7,769 bases of DNA, taken from positions 1 to 7,769 of the forward strand of contig JAEZCL010000039.1 of the NCBI GenBank assembly GCA_023433585.1. The letters are read 5' to 3'. The position numbers were made by a program, and so were the translations under genes. The notes below the pieces were generated by a model. That model did not search any database. It saw nothing but the letters and a program-made list of their open reading frames with translations, and had not been told where the DNA came from. The stretch comes from Pseudomonadota bacterium (GTDB lineage: Bacteria; Pseudomonadota; Alphaproteobacteria; Caulobacterales; Caulobacteraceae). Numbering within the stretch: position 1 is the stretch's first letter; each line of letters opens with the position of its first letter. Positions 1 through 5,462 of the stretch are shown piece by piece.

Positions 1-1284
1 GGCGTCGCGGTAATACTGGGCTGCGCCCGTTTCCTCGATGAAGCCCATGCCGCCGTGCACCTGCACGCCCAGCGAGGCGACTTCACAGCCGACGTCGGTG
101 GACCATGCCTTGGCGATCGGGGTGAACAGGTCTTCACGACCCTTCCAGATTTTGCGCTCTTCTTCGGTGGCGGCATGGCGGGCCAGATCGGCGGCAACGC
201 CGGTGGACAGGCAGATGGCGCGGGCCGCTGCCGTCTTGGCCTTCATGACGCCGAGGGTGCGGCGAACATCGGGGTGATCGAAGATCGGTGCGCCACGCTC
301 GCCGGTCCAGACACTGGTGCCCTGACGGCGTTCCAGTGCGTAGGCGAGGGCGTGCTGATAGGCGCGCTCGGCGATGCCGACGCCTTCGACGCCGACGGCC
401 AGACGGGCGGCGTTCATCATCACGAACATATGGGCCAGACCCTCGTTGGGACGGCCTACCAGCTCGGCGACGGCGTCTTCATACTGCATGACGCAGGTCG
501 GCGAGGCGTGGATGCCCAGCTTGTGCTCGATGCCGACCGGACGGAAGGCGTTGCGTTCGCCCAGGCCGCCGTCATCGTTCACCAGGAATTTCGAGGCCAG
601 GAACAGACTGATTCCCTTGGGCCCGGGCGGCGCGTCGGGCAGGCGGGCCAGTACCATGTGCACGATGTTGTCCGTGGCGTCATGGTCGCCCCAGGTGATG
701 AAGATCTTCTGGCCGTTCAGGGCGTAGGTCCCGTCGCCGTTGGGCGTCGCGGTGGCGCTCAGGGCGCCCAGGTCCGTGCCGGCGTGCGGCTCGGTCAGCA
801 CCATGGCCCCGGTCCATTCGCCGGAGACCAGCTTCGTCAGATAGGTCGCCTTCTGGGCCTCGGTCCCGTGCGCCTCCAGCGCCTCTATGGCCGCCAGCGA
901 CAGCATGGGGCACAGGCCGAAGGCCATGTTGGCCGCATGCACCGTCTCGAAAGCGGCCAACTCCAGCGCCTTCGGCAGATTCTGGCCGCCGTGGGCCGGA
1001 TCGGCGGACAGGCTCGTCCAGCCGCCCGCAGCGAACTGACGATAGGCGTCGGCGAAGCCCGGCGCGGCGGTGACGTCGCCGTCCACGCAGTGCGCGCCCT
1101 TCAGGTCGCCGACCCGGTTCAGCGGGGCCAGCACCTCCTGCGAGAATTGGCCCGCCGCCTCCAGCACCGCATTCATCAGGTCGGCGTCATAGTCGGGGAA
1201 TGCGCCTGTGGCGGCGACCTGGTCGATGCCGGCGATGGCCTCGAGCGTGAAGGCCAGGTCGCGGACGGGGGCGCGGAAGGTCAT
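1..1284 (-). CDS. Acyl-CoA dehydrogenase, DmdC-like large type (C-terminus cut by window edge)
   Basis: This predicted FAD-dependent enzyme would put an alpha,beta double bond into an acyl-CoA and pass electrons to electron-transfer flavoprotein in the cytoplasm. The window shows 428 codons; relatives are about 590-600 residues. The N-terminus (MTFRAPVRDLAFTL) resembles the extra N-terminal segment of the 3-methylmercaptopropionyl-CoA dehydrogenase-like group. The acyl-CoA dehydrogenase middle domain follows, with the flavin-contacting stretch MVLTEPHAGTDLG near residues 161-173 and NGQKIFITWGD near 190-200. The C-terminal helical domain begins with NEGLAHMFVMMNAARL (280-295), and VQVHGGMGFIEE lies near 408-418. 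The visible part stops at QYYRDA, just before the place where family members carry the YEGT catalytic glutamate, so that residue cannot be checked. The ATG at 1284 has AGGA seven bases upstream on its strand. The exact substrate cannot be told from sequence; the family is certain, DmdC activity itself is not. Confidence 0.93.
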   Translation of the reverse strand, partial: MTFRAPVRDLAFTLEAIAGIDQVAATGAFPDYDADLMNAVLEAAGQFSQEVLAPLNRVGDLKGAHCVDGDVTAAPGFADAYRQFAAGGWTSLSADPAHGGQNLPKALELAAFETVHAANMAFGLCPMLSLAAIEALEAHGTEAQKATYLTKLVSGEWTGAMVLTEPHAGTDLGALSATATPNGDGTYALNGQKIFITWGDHDATDNIVHMVLARLPDAPPGPKGISLFLASKFLVNDDGGLGERNAFRPVGIEHKLGIHASPTCVMQYEDAVAELVGRPNEGLAHMFVMMNAARLAVGVEGVGIAERAYQHALAYALERRQGTSVWTGERGAPIFDHPDVRRTLGVMKAKTAAARAICLSTGVAADLARHAATEEERKIWKGREDLFTPIAKAWSTDVGCEVASLGVQVHGGMGFIEETGAAQYYRDA

Positions 1285-1406
1285 GGGACGGTCCTGAGAG
1301 TCAGTGCGTTTTCTTTCGCACCTGATTGAGGGATGCGGCGCGCAGAGGCAAGGGCGTCTGGTGATGAAGGCTGCCTTCGCGCTGCGGAAGGGCGTAAGCT
1401 GGCGCC
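1285..1406. promoter_or_regulatory. Divergent intergenic region between acyl-CoA dehydrogenase and tsaC
   Basis: These 122 bases separate two divergently read genes, so both promoters should lie here or just inside the genes. The leftward gene has a plausible ribosome-binding site (AGGA on the minus strand, 1292-1295). The rightward gene has only AAGGG at about 1387-1391, which is too far from its ATG to be a standard site. No convincing -35/-10 pair was recognised, so the regulatory call rests on gene arrangement alone. Confidence 0.4.
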
Positions 1407-2330
1407 ATGACGCCCGACGACGAGATCCAGCACGCCGCCGTCGCCCTGAAACGGGGCGAGCTGGTGATTCTGCCCACCGAGACCGTCTATGGGCTGGCGG
1501 CGGACGCTTCGAACGGCGAGGCCGTGGCGCGTCTTTTCGAGGCCAAGGGGCGGCCCCGCTTCAATCCCCTCATCGCCCATGTGGCCGACGCGGCCCAGGC
1601 GGAGACGGTGGCCGCGCTGGATGACCGCGCCCGCGCGCTGGCCGAGGCCTTCTGGCCCGGTCCGCTGACGATCGTGGCCCCCATCCGCGACCCTCTGGCG
1701 GTCTGTGATCTGGCTCGCGCCGGGCTCGACACCGTGGCCGTGCGCGTGCCCGGCCACGCCCGCGCCCGCGCCGTGATCGCGGCTTTCGGCGGTCCCGTGG
1801 CGGCGCCTTCGGCCAATCGGTCAGGCCGCCCCAGCCCCACCACCTTCGCCGACGCCATGGAAGAGACGGGCGCCTTCGCCGGGGCGGCCGTGGACGGCGG
1901 CCCCTGCGCCGTGGGGGTGGAGAGCACGGTGGTCTCGGCGCTGGGGGGCGCGCTGCGCCTGCTGCGCCCCGGATCGGTCACCCGCGCCGAGATCGAGGCC
2001 GTCGCCGGCCCCCTGGATGCGGGCGAGGGCGAGGGCCATCGTTCGCCCGGCCGCACGGCCCTGCACTATGCGCCCGACGCGCCCGTGCGGCTGAACGCGG
2101 TCGAGGCCGCAGAGGGCGAGATCCTGCTGGGGTTCGGCGCGGTCGGCCCGGGCCGCTGGAGCCTCAGCCCGTCCGGCGACCTGCGCGAGGCGGCGGCCAA
2201 TCTGTTCCGCATGCTGCGCGAGGCCGACCGCGAAAAACCCTGCGCCATCGCCGTCGCCCCCATCCCCCCCGAGGGCCTGGGCGAAGCCGTCAACGACCGC
2301 CTGAAACGAGCGGCGGGGTTCGTAGGGTGA
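1407..2330 (+). CDS. tsaC: L-threonylcarbamoyladenylate synthase, Sua5/TsaC (YrdC) family
   Basis: The enzyme makes threonylcarbamoyl-AMP from threonine, bicarbonate and ATP. This is the first step of the t6A modification at position 37 of ANN-decoding tRNAs; the TsaD complex then transfers the group. The 307-residue protein has the YrdC fold at about residues 5-195, with the signature blocks ILPTETVYGLAADA (21-34), KGRPRFNPLIAHV (47-59), FWPGPLT (82-88), PSANRSG (134-140) and the VGVESTVV loop (169-176). The longer Sua5-type C-terminal domain follows the usual SPGRTALHYAPDAP linker (213-226), so this is the two-domain Sua5 form and not the short TsaC form. It appears intact. Its stop lies 23 bases before the left end of the mobile element, so the insertion spared the gene. 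The ATG start gives the expected family N-terminus, although no strong ribosome-binding site precedes it. Confidence 0.95.
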   Translation: MTPDDEIQHAAVALKRGELVILPTETVYGLAADASNGEAVARLFEAKGRPRFNPLIAHVADAAQAETVAALDDRARALAEAFWPGPLTIVAPIRDPLAVCDLARAGLDTVAVRVPGHARARAVIAAFGGPVAAPSANRSGRPSPTTFADAMEETGAFAGAAVDGGPCAVGVESTVVSALGGALRLLRPGSVTRAEIEAVAGPLDAGEGEGHRSPGRTALHYAPDAPVRLNAVEAAEGEILLGFGAVGPGRWSLSPSGDLREAAANLFRMLREADREKPCAIAVAPIPPEGLGEAVNDRLKRAAGFVG

Positions 2331-2353
2331 CTCCATGGAGAATTTGGCGCCGG

Positions 2354-2393
2354 ATGTCAGGTTGACCGGCGTTGTTATACTTTCCATACCCAA
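2354..2393 (+). repeat. Left terminal inverted repeat (IRL) of the IS1595 element
   Basis: This 40-bp end starts ATGTCAGGT and finishes CCATACCCAA. Compared with the reverse complement of the right end, it differs at repeat positions 10, 11, 17, 18, 20, 21 and 30. The outer nine bases, the TTATACTT core (positions 22-29) and the inner ten bases are identical between the two ends, as expected for transposase contact sites. Confidence 0.92.
2362..2390 (+). promoter_or_regulatory. Possible cargo promoter inside IRL
   Basis: Within the left repeat, a TTGACC hexamer (2362-2367) is followed after 17 bases by CATACC (2385-2390). This is a weak match to a housekeeping -35/-10 pair. The start codon of the HEPN-like gene lies 20 bases further on. 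A TATACT hexamer (2376-2381) is an alternative -10 but lacks a well-spaced -35. The call is tentative. Confidence 0.25.
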
Positions 2394-2410
2394 GCGAGTG
2401 AGGTAGGGTG

Positions 2411-3253
2411 ATGGATCGCTTCGCCATCGTGAGCCTTTGGGACATGCTGAAAATCGCCAGCGATCATTTCGTGGGGTGCACGTCCAACATCACTCTGCTG
2501 GCAGACAAGCTGGAGCTTGAAATCAAGCAATGCGGTCGTTCCTACCTGATTTTGGAAGACGAGCCGGTCTCGATTCTAATCCAATCAACGAGGGCGCTGG
2601 CTGACATTGAAGCGCAACTGGTCATGCCCGCGACACGCGGCGCTTTGGAGCGCATCGCAGGGATTCAGGCGCGTATCGTCAGGCTTGCGCCGAACCAGAA
2701 CCGGATCATGGCTGGTGATGTTCGCGCGCTTTACAACTTCTCAGGCCAGCTTGTCTCCGCATTCTGTGACGAACTTCGGCTCCGGGCTGTTTATGCCCTG
2801 TCGTCGTCGCACGCCGACTTCTACGCGCCTTCCAAACCGCTCTTTGGTGAAGCGGTCGAGGCAGCGTTTCCCTCATCGTCTCCGGAAATAGCCGAGGCTG
2901 GAAAATGCCGCGCCCTGGGGCGCTGGACCGCGATGGTGATGCACCTGATGCGGGCGCTGGAGCCCGCCATTTTGGCGCTACAGACCGAGGTGGGTGTCAC
3001 CACCCCCAAGGAACAGTGGCACCAAATTCTCGTCCAGATCGAGGCGGCGATGAAGGCCGTGAACAAGCGTACTCACGGCGCCGAAGACGAGCAGTGGTTC
3101 TCGGAAGCGGCGGCCCATTTCCGGGTCATCAAAAACGCTTGGCGGAACTACGCAATGCATGGCCGTGACCTCTATGATGAGGAAAGGGCGGTGGAGATCT
3201 ATGACAGCGTCCGCGCCTTCATGCGCCACCTCTCGACTCGCTTGAAGGAGTAG
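2411..3253 (+). CDS. Cargo protein with C-terminal HEPN-like RNxxxH motif
   Basis: A 280-residue, mostly helical protein whose function is not established. Near the C-terminus, SEAAAHFRVIKNAWRNYAMH (231-250) contains R245-N246-x3-H250, the spacing of the conserved motif of HEPN domains, many of which are metal-independent RNases in toxin-antitoxin, abortive-infection and CRISPR systems. The motif follows a helix and is followed by a second one (YDEERAVEIYDSVRAFMRHL, 255-274), as in HEPN bundles. Upstream, GKCRALGRWTAMVMHLMRALEP (164-185) looks like another bundle helix. The N-terminal half has no motif I recognise. I recall a widespread uncharacterised bacterial family with this C-terminal pattern, but its role is unknown to me. 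The ATG at 2411 is preferred over a GTG at 2408 because GAGG (2400-2403) sits seven bases upstream of it. No signal peptide or membrane span is visible. It is first in a probable two-gene unit inside the mobile element. HEPN is an inference from motif and helix order, not proof of nuclease activity. Confidence 0.75.
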   Translation: MDRFAIVSLWDMLKIASDHFVGCTSNITLLADKLELEIKQCGRSYLILEDEPVSILIQSTRALADIEAQLVMPATRGALERIAGIQARIVRLAPNQNRIMAGDVRALYNFSGQLVSAFCDELRLRAVYALSSSHADFYAPSKPLFGEAVEAAFPSSSPEIAEAGKCRALGRWTAMVMHLMRALEPAILALQTEVGVTTPKEQWHQILVQIEAAMKAVNKRTHGAEDEQWFSEAAAHFRVIKNAWRNYAMHGRDLYDEERAVEIYDSVRAFMRHLSTRLKE

Positions 3254-3287
3254 GCGCGGTTAGCATGCCTCATCAGGGGAGGTGGCA

Positions 3288-3572
3288 ATGTCCAAGGCTG
3301 TGTTTTCGGTAGCGTGGTTTCGGCGCGAGGATTGGGGCGCGGTTCAGGAAACCAACGAGGGTATGCAAAACAGTTTTGACGACTGGCTAGCGGACGCTGA
3401 GAGCGGTGTGGCCGCCTTCGAGCGGGAGAACGGCGCGACCGTTCACAAGGTCATCATAACGGCGGCTAAACTCGGAGAGCGTCATCGCGCCTTGGGGCGA
3501 AAACTCAACTCCAATGACAGGTCGCAACTCGCCATTCAGATGGCAGCGAGTGAGACCCAAGGCCGCGCTTAG
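3288..3572 (+). CDS. Small uncharacterised cargo protein (94 aa)
   Basis: This soluble 94-residue protein lies 34 bases after the HEPN-like gene on the same strand and is probably co-transcribed with it. The N-terminus reads FSVAWFRREDW (6-16). WLADAESGVAAFERENG follows (residues 32-48), then a strand-like HKVIITAAKL, and a GRKLNSNDRSQLAIQMA segment closes it. The alternation suggests a compact alpha/beta domain. I recall other small bacterial hypothetical proteins starting with a similar VAWYR..W pattern, but none with a known function. The ATG at 3288 is preferred over a GTG at 3282: an AGGGGAGG site (3275-3282) sits five bases before the ATG and overlaps the GTG. As partner of a possible HEPN protein it could be an antitoxin, adaptor or unrelated passenger. 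It shows no nucleotidyltransferase motif, so it is not the classic MNT partner of HEPN toxins. Confidence 0.68.
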   Translation: MSKAVFSVAWFRREDWGAVQETNEGMQNSFDDWLADAESGVAAFERENGATVHKVIITAAKLGERHRALGRKLNSNDRSQLAIQMAASETQGRA

Positions 3573-3580
3573 TCGAGTTT

Positions 3581-3612
3581 CCATGCCGCGAGCATGGCGC
3601 CGCCAGAGCGCC
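3581..3612. terminator. Hairpins between convergent cargo and transposase units
   Basis: In the gap between the two converging units, CCATGC (3581-3586) and GCATGG (3592-3597) form a perfect six-base stem with a five-base loop. An overlapping GGCGC/GCGCC pair (3596-3600, 3608-3612) could form a second hairpin. Neither strand shows a T-run after the stem, so this is at best a weak bidirectional terminator; its position is the main argument for it. Confidence 0.3.
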
Positions 3613-3631
3613 AGCAGGAACGCACTCGCCC

Positions 3632-3796
3632 TCAGTCGTCCGGTTTTGTCTTCTTGGGCAGCACTCGACTGATAGCCCGCTCGAACGCCTCATCGGCTTC
3701 GGTGGGGCTTAGTTCGCCAGCCTTCTCTAAATCGCGGACGGTCTTCTTGAACCGCTCCGACTGGTCCGGGTCGTCGGGATTTGCCGCCTTCGTCAT
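3632..3796 (-). CDS. 54-aa ORF coupled to the IS1595 transposase
   Basis: A small, highly charged protein (MTKAANPDDPDQSERFKKTV at its start, ending in a lysine/aspartate-rich tail PKKTKPDD). The body, ERFKKTVRDLEKAGELSPTEADEAFERAISRVL, looks like two amphipathic helices. The start ATG (3796-3794) overlaps the transposase stop TGA (3795-3793) as ATGA, the usual arrangement for translational coupling, and the only upstream Shine-Dalgarno-like bases are a weak AGG. I recall similar short ORFs after IS1595 transposases in Alphaproteobacteria, so it is probably part of the element and not chance. It might regulate or assist transposition, but no motif shows this. The gene lies wholly inside the element and runs toward the cargo genes. 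Confidence 0.62.
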   Translation of the reverse strand: MTKAANPDDPDQSERFKKTVRDLEKAGELSPTEADEAFERAISRVLPKKTKPDD

Positions 3797-4722
3797 TGCC
3801 TTGCACCAGTCGTTTCATAGGTCAGTCGCTTGCCGACCACACCCATCAGCAGGGTATCGGCCCGCGCACTGTCGTCAACGCCCAGCGCCTGACGGTTGGA
3901 GTAGCGGAAATCGAACTCCGCCATGTAGCGGTGCAGGTGCTTCTTGGAGCAGTGCTGGTAGATGCCGCGCATGCCCCGTTTGAAGATGCTGTAGTAGCCC
4001 TCGACGGTGTTGGTGTGGATGGTCGGAGCGCCGGGGCGGACATACTCGTCCTTGCCGTGGTTCACGCGCTCATGGCCAGCGAAGGCGCGACCGGGCTGTC
4101 GATAGTGGTGGGCCTCGTCGGTCATCAGCACGGCCTCACGGGCGATGTTCGCCTCAAGGATGGGCACGACGGTTTCGATCTTGAAGTTGTCCACCACGAA
4201 CGAACGGGCGCGGCCGGTTTCGCGGTCGATCAGCGACAGCACGCGGTTCTTCTTGTGAGCGTCCTTGCGGCCCGGCTTGGCGCCCGGCTCACGACCGATG
4301 AAGGTCTCGTCCGCCTCCACCATGCCGCCACCCGCTCCGAACGGCGACAGGTCGCCAGAGCGCATGGCCTCACGGATGCGATGGCCCATGAACCACGCGG
4401 TCTTGGGGGTCACTCCCAAGGTACGGTGCAGCTGGTTCGCGCTGATGCCCTTCTTGCTGCCCGCGATCAGGTAGATCGCCTGTAGCCACAGACGCAGCGG
4501 CACGTGCGAGGACTCAAAGACGGTCCCGACCTTCACGGTGAACGGAGAGCGGCACTGGTAGCACTTGTAGAGGCCGATGCGGGTGCTCTTCCCCTTCATC
4601 AAGCCGATGCGCTCCACGCCCCCGCACTTGGGGCAGACCGGCCCGTCAGGCCAGATGCGCGCCTCGACGTATGCGTAGGCGGCGCGTTCGTTGTGGAAGT
4701 GCGGTGCTGACAGCTTGGACAT
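3793..4722 (-). CDS. IS1595-family transposase
   Basis: This 309-residue DDE transposase catalyses movement of the element by acting on the 40-bp ends. The N-terminus carries an IS1595-type zinc ribbon with C30-P-K-C33 and C54-Y-Q-C57. A helical region follows with the family phrase SSKKGISANQLHR-like sequence (here AGSKKGISANQLHR, 87-100) and HRIREAMR (114-121). The catalytic domain shows D138 in VEADETFIG, D202 in LMTDEAHHY and E241 in HTNTVEGYYSIFKRG. GIYQHCSKKHLHRYMAEFDFRY (253-274) is the usual C-terminal block. Length and all key residues look complete, so the enzyme may be active. The ATG at 4722 has AAGGGA seven bases upstream, inside a hairpin loop. The stop overlaps the start of the 54-aa ORF. 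Confidence 0.96.
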   Translation of the reverse strand: MSKLSAPHFHNERAAYAYVEARIWPDGPVCPKCGGVERIGLMKGKSTRIGLYKCYQCRSPFTVKVGTVFESSHVPLRLWLQAIYLIAGSKKGISANQLHRTLGVTPKTAWFMGHRIREAMRSGDLSPFGAGGGMVEADETFIGREPGAKPGRKDAHKKNRVLSLIDRETGRARSFVVDNFKIETVVPILEANIAREAVLMTDEAHHYRQPGRAFAGHERVNHGKDEYVRPGAPTIHTNTVEGYYSIFKRGMRGIYQHCSKKHLHRYMAEFDFRYSNRQALGVDDSARADTLLMGVVGKRLTYETTGARQ

Positions 4723-4743
4723 GGCTCAATCCCTTGTTGAGCC
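4723..4743 (-). promoter_or_regulatory. Hairpin holding the transposase ribosome-binding site in its loop
   Basis: Immediately before the transposase ATG, the transcript has GGCUCAA, a seven-base loop CAAGGGA, then UUGAGCC directly joined to AUG. The arms pair perfectly over seven bases (4723-4729 with 4737-4743), and the loop contains the AAGGGA Shine-Dalgarno sequence. Such a structure could limit transposase translation or serve as a binding site for a protein or antisense RNA. The pairing is seen directly; the regulatory role is inferred. Confidence 0.55.
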
Positions 4744-4759
4744 TAAGATAGCAGACCAT

Positions 4760-4799
4760 TTGGGTATGGCAAGTATAATTATCCCGGTTGACCTGACAT
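4760..4799 (-). repeat. Right terminal inverted repeat (IRR) of the IS1595 element
   Basis: This 40-bp end is the reverse complement partner of 2354-2393, with 33 identical positions. It begins TTGGGTATGG on the + strand and finishes ACCTGACAT. The repeat is 37 bases upstream of the transposase start. An 11-base stretch across its outer edge (4791-4801) recurs as a direct repeat at 4818-4828 outside the element. Confidence 0.92.
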
Positions 4800-4816
4800 T
4801 CCGCGTATGTCATGTT
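4788..4816 (+). promoter_or_regulatory. Possible outward promoter from IRR
   Basis: A TTGACC hexamer at 4788-4793 lies inside the right repeat and points out of the element. A -10 at 17-base spacing would be CATGTT (4811-4816), a weak match lying in flanking DNA. If used, this hybrid promoter would drive the membrane-protein/regulator/hydrolase operon. The hexamer is good and the partner is poor, so confidence is low. Confidence 0.25.
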
Positions 4817-4847
4817 TACCTGACATTCAGTCAGGATAGCATGACAT
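4807..4847. promoter_or_regulatory. Compound inverted repeat, probable operator of the XRE regulator
   Basis: Two nested perfect palindromes share one centre at 4827: outer arms ATGTCATG (4807-4814) and CATGACAT (4840-4847), inner arms CCTGAC (4819-4824) and GTCAGG (4830-4835). The structure ends on the start codon of the membrane-protein gene, and its inner right arm overlaps that gene's AGGA ribosome-binding site (4833-4836). A dimeric regulator bound here could block transcription or ribosome access. The XRE protein encoded two genes on is the obvious candidate, giving autoregulation. The symmetry is seen directly; the binding partner is inferred. Confidence 0.55.
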
Positions 4848-5235
4848 GACCGACACCGTCGCCGCTCACAAGCGGTACCTCATTCGGACCTTCGCCTTCA
4901 TGGGCGGATATGTGGCCGTGAACATGGCGGCGATCTTCGGGGCCTTCGATGACGCCGCCGGCTGGGGCGCCTATGCGCTGGGGCTGGCGGTCGCCGCGCC
5001 GGTGGCGGGGCAGATCTGGGCCACCCTGATGCTGATGCGTGAATCCGACGAGTATGTGCGCGGCCTGACCGCCAAGCGCTTCATCATATCGGCGGGTCTG
5101 GCCATGGCCCTGTTTACGGCCTGGGGCTTCATGGAGAGCTATGCGGATGCGCCCCACGCGCCGGGCTGGATCATCTACGCCCTGTTCTGGGCGCTTTACG
5201 GCGTCGTGACCCCGTTCGTCAGGGATTCCCACTGA
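4846..5235 (+). CDS. Small four-helix inner-membrane protein, partner of an XRE regulator
   Basis: This 129-residue protein has four likely membrane helices at about residues 12-32, 42-64, 79-99 and 106-124, with a polar loop LMRESDEYVRGL (63-74) between helices two and three. No enzymatic motif is present. I recall small membrane proteins with a RESDEY-type loop paired with a short XRE/Cro regulator in related Alphaproteobacteria, so the gene pair seems conserved, but its job is unknown to me. The ATG at 4846 follows AGGA (4833-4836) at nine bases; an ATG at 4841 is closed at once by TGA. The stop shares one base with the next start (TGATG), indicating coupled translation. The start codon overlaps the end of the probable operator. 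The membrane protein may control or respond to its partner regulator, but that is a guess. Confidence 0.85.
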   Translation: MTDTVAAHKRYLIRTFAFMGGYVAVNMAAIFGAFDDAAGWGAYALGLAVAAPVAGQIWATLMLMRESDEYVRGLTAKRFIISAGLAMALFTAWGFMESYADAPHAPGWIIYALFWALYGVVTPFVRDSH

Positions 5236-5432
5236 TGAGGAACCGCCTTCGCGTCCTGCGCGCCGAGAAGGGCTGGAGCCAGGCCGAGCTGGGTCAGCGC
5301 ATCGGCGTCTCGCGCCAGGCCATCAACGCCCTGGAGACCGAGAAGCACGACCCGTCCCTGGACCTCGCCTACCGCATCGCGGCCCAGTTCGGGCTGAGGG
5401 TGGAGGACGTCTTCGACAATCCGCACGGCTGA
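5235..5432 (+). CDS. XRE/Cro-type helix-turn-helix regulator (65 aa)
   Basis: The protein is little more than one HTH_3 DNA-binding domain. It begins MRNRLRVLRAEKGWSQAELG; the turn and recognition helix follow as IGVSRQAINALE (about 23-34), then the family-typical KHDPSLDLAYRIAAQFGLRVEDVF. This closely matches the short stand-alone XRE regulators that accompany small membrane proteins in many bacteria. It has no ligand-binding or dimerisation extension, so it probably dimerises through the HTH domain. The start overlaps the preceding stop by one base. It is expected to bind DNA and most simply to repress its own operon through the dyad at 4807-4847. The hydrolase gene begins 30 bases after its stop and is probably under the same control. 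Confidence 0.92.
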   Translation: MRNRLRVLRAEKGWSQAELGQRIGVSRQAINALETEKHDPSLDLAYRIAAQFGLRVEDVFDNPHG

Positions 5433-5462
5433 GGCCGCGCTCCCTTTTCAAGGAGAAAGACC

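Larger units (their letters stand above)
2354..4799. mobile_element. IS1595-family element carrying a two-gene cargo
   Basis: The element is bounded by 40-bp imperfect inverted repeats (2354-2393 and 4760-4799; 33 of 40 positions match) and holds one IS1595-type DDE transposase. Order from the left: inverted repeat, a rightward 280-aa HEPN-like gene, a rightward 94-aa gene, a leftward 54-aa ORF, the leftward transposase, inverted repeat. No extra copy of the end sequence was seen between cargo and transposase, so all four genes appear to sit within one pair of ends. Its base composition is visibly less GC-rich than the flanks, which supports horizontal entry. IS1595 members usually make 8-bp target duplications, but none could be matched at these ends, so the outermost bases may be off by a few positions or the flanks have changed. 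The insertion point lies between tsaC and the membrane-protein/XRE operon. Confidence 0.9.

Noticed and set aside
55..1329. A 424-codon open frame on the + strand
   Set aside because: It lies antisense to the acyl-CoA dehydrogenase, whose motifs are unmistakable. The long frame is a by-product of high GC codon positions and its translation resembles no protein.
1821..2393. A 190-codon open frame on the - strand running into IRL
   Set aside because: It is antisense to tsaC and would begin inside the IS end; its translation is low complexity and no ribosome-binding site was seen.
2408..2410. GTG start for the HEPN-like gene
   Set aside because: The adjacent ATG at 2411 is better spaced from GAGG at 2400-2403, and using the GTG adds only one residue.
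3594..3983. A 129-codon open frame on the + strand
   Set aside because: It overlaps the 54-aa ORF and transposase end in antisense. The leftward ORF is preferred because of its ATGA coupling and sensible helical composition.
3781..4485. A 234-codon open frame on the + strand
   Set aside because: It is antisense to the transposase, which has a full zinc ribbon and DDE residues; the + translation has no recognisable domain.
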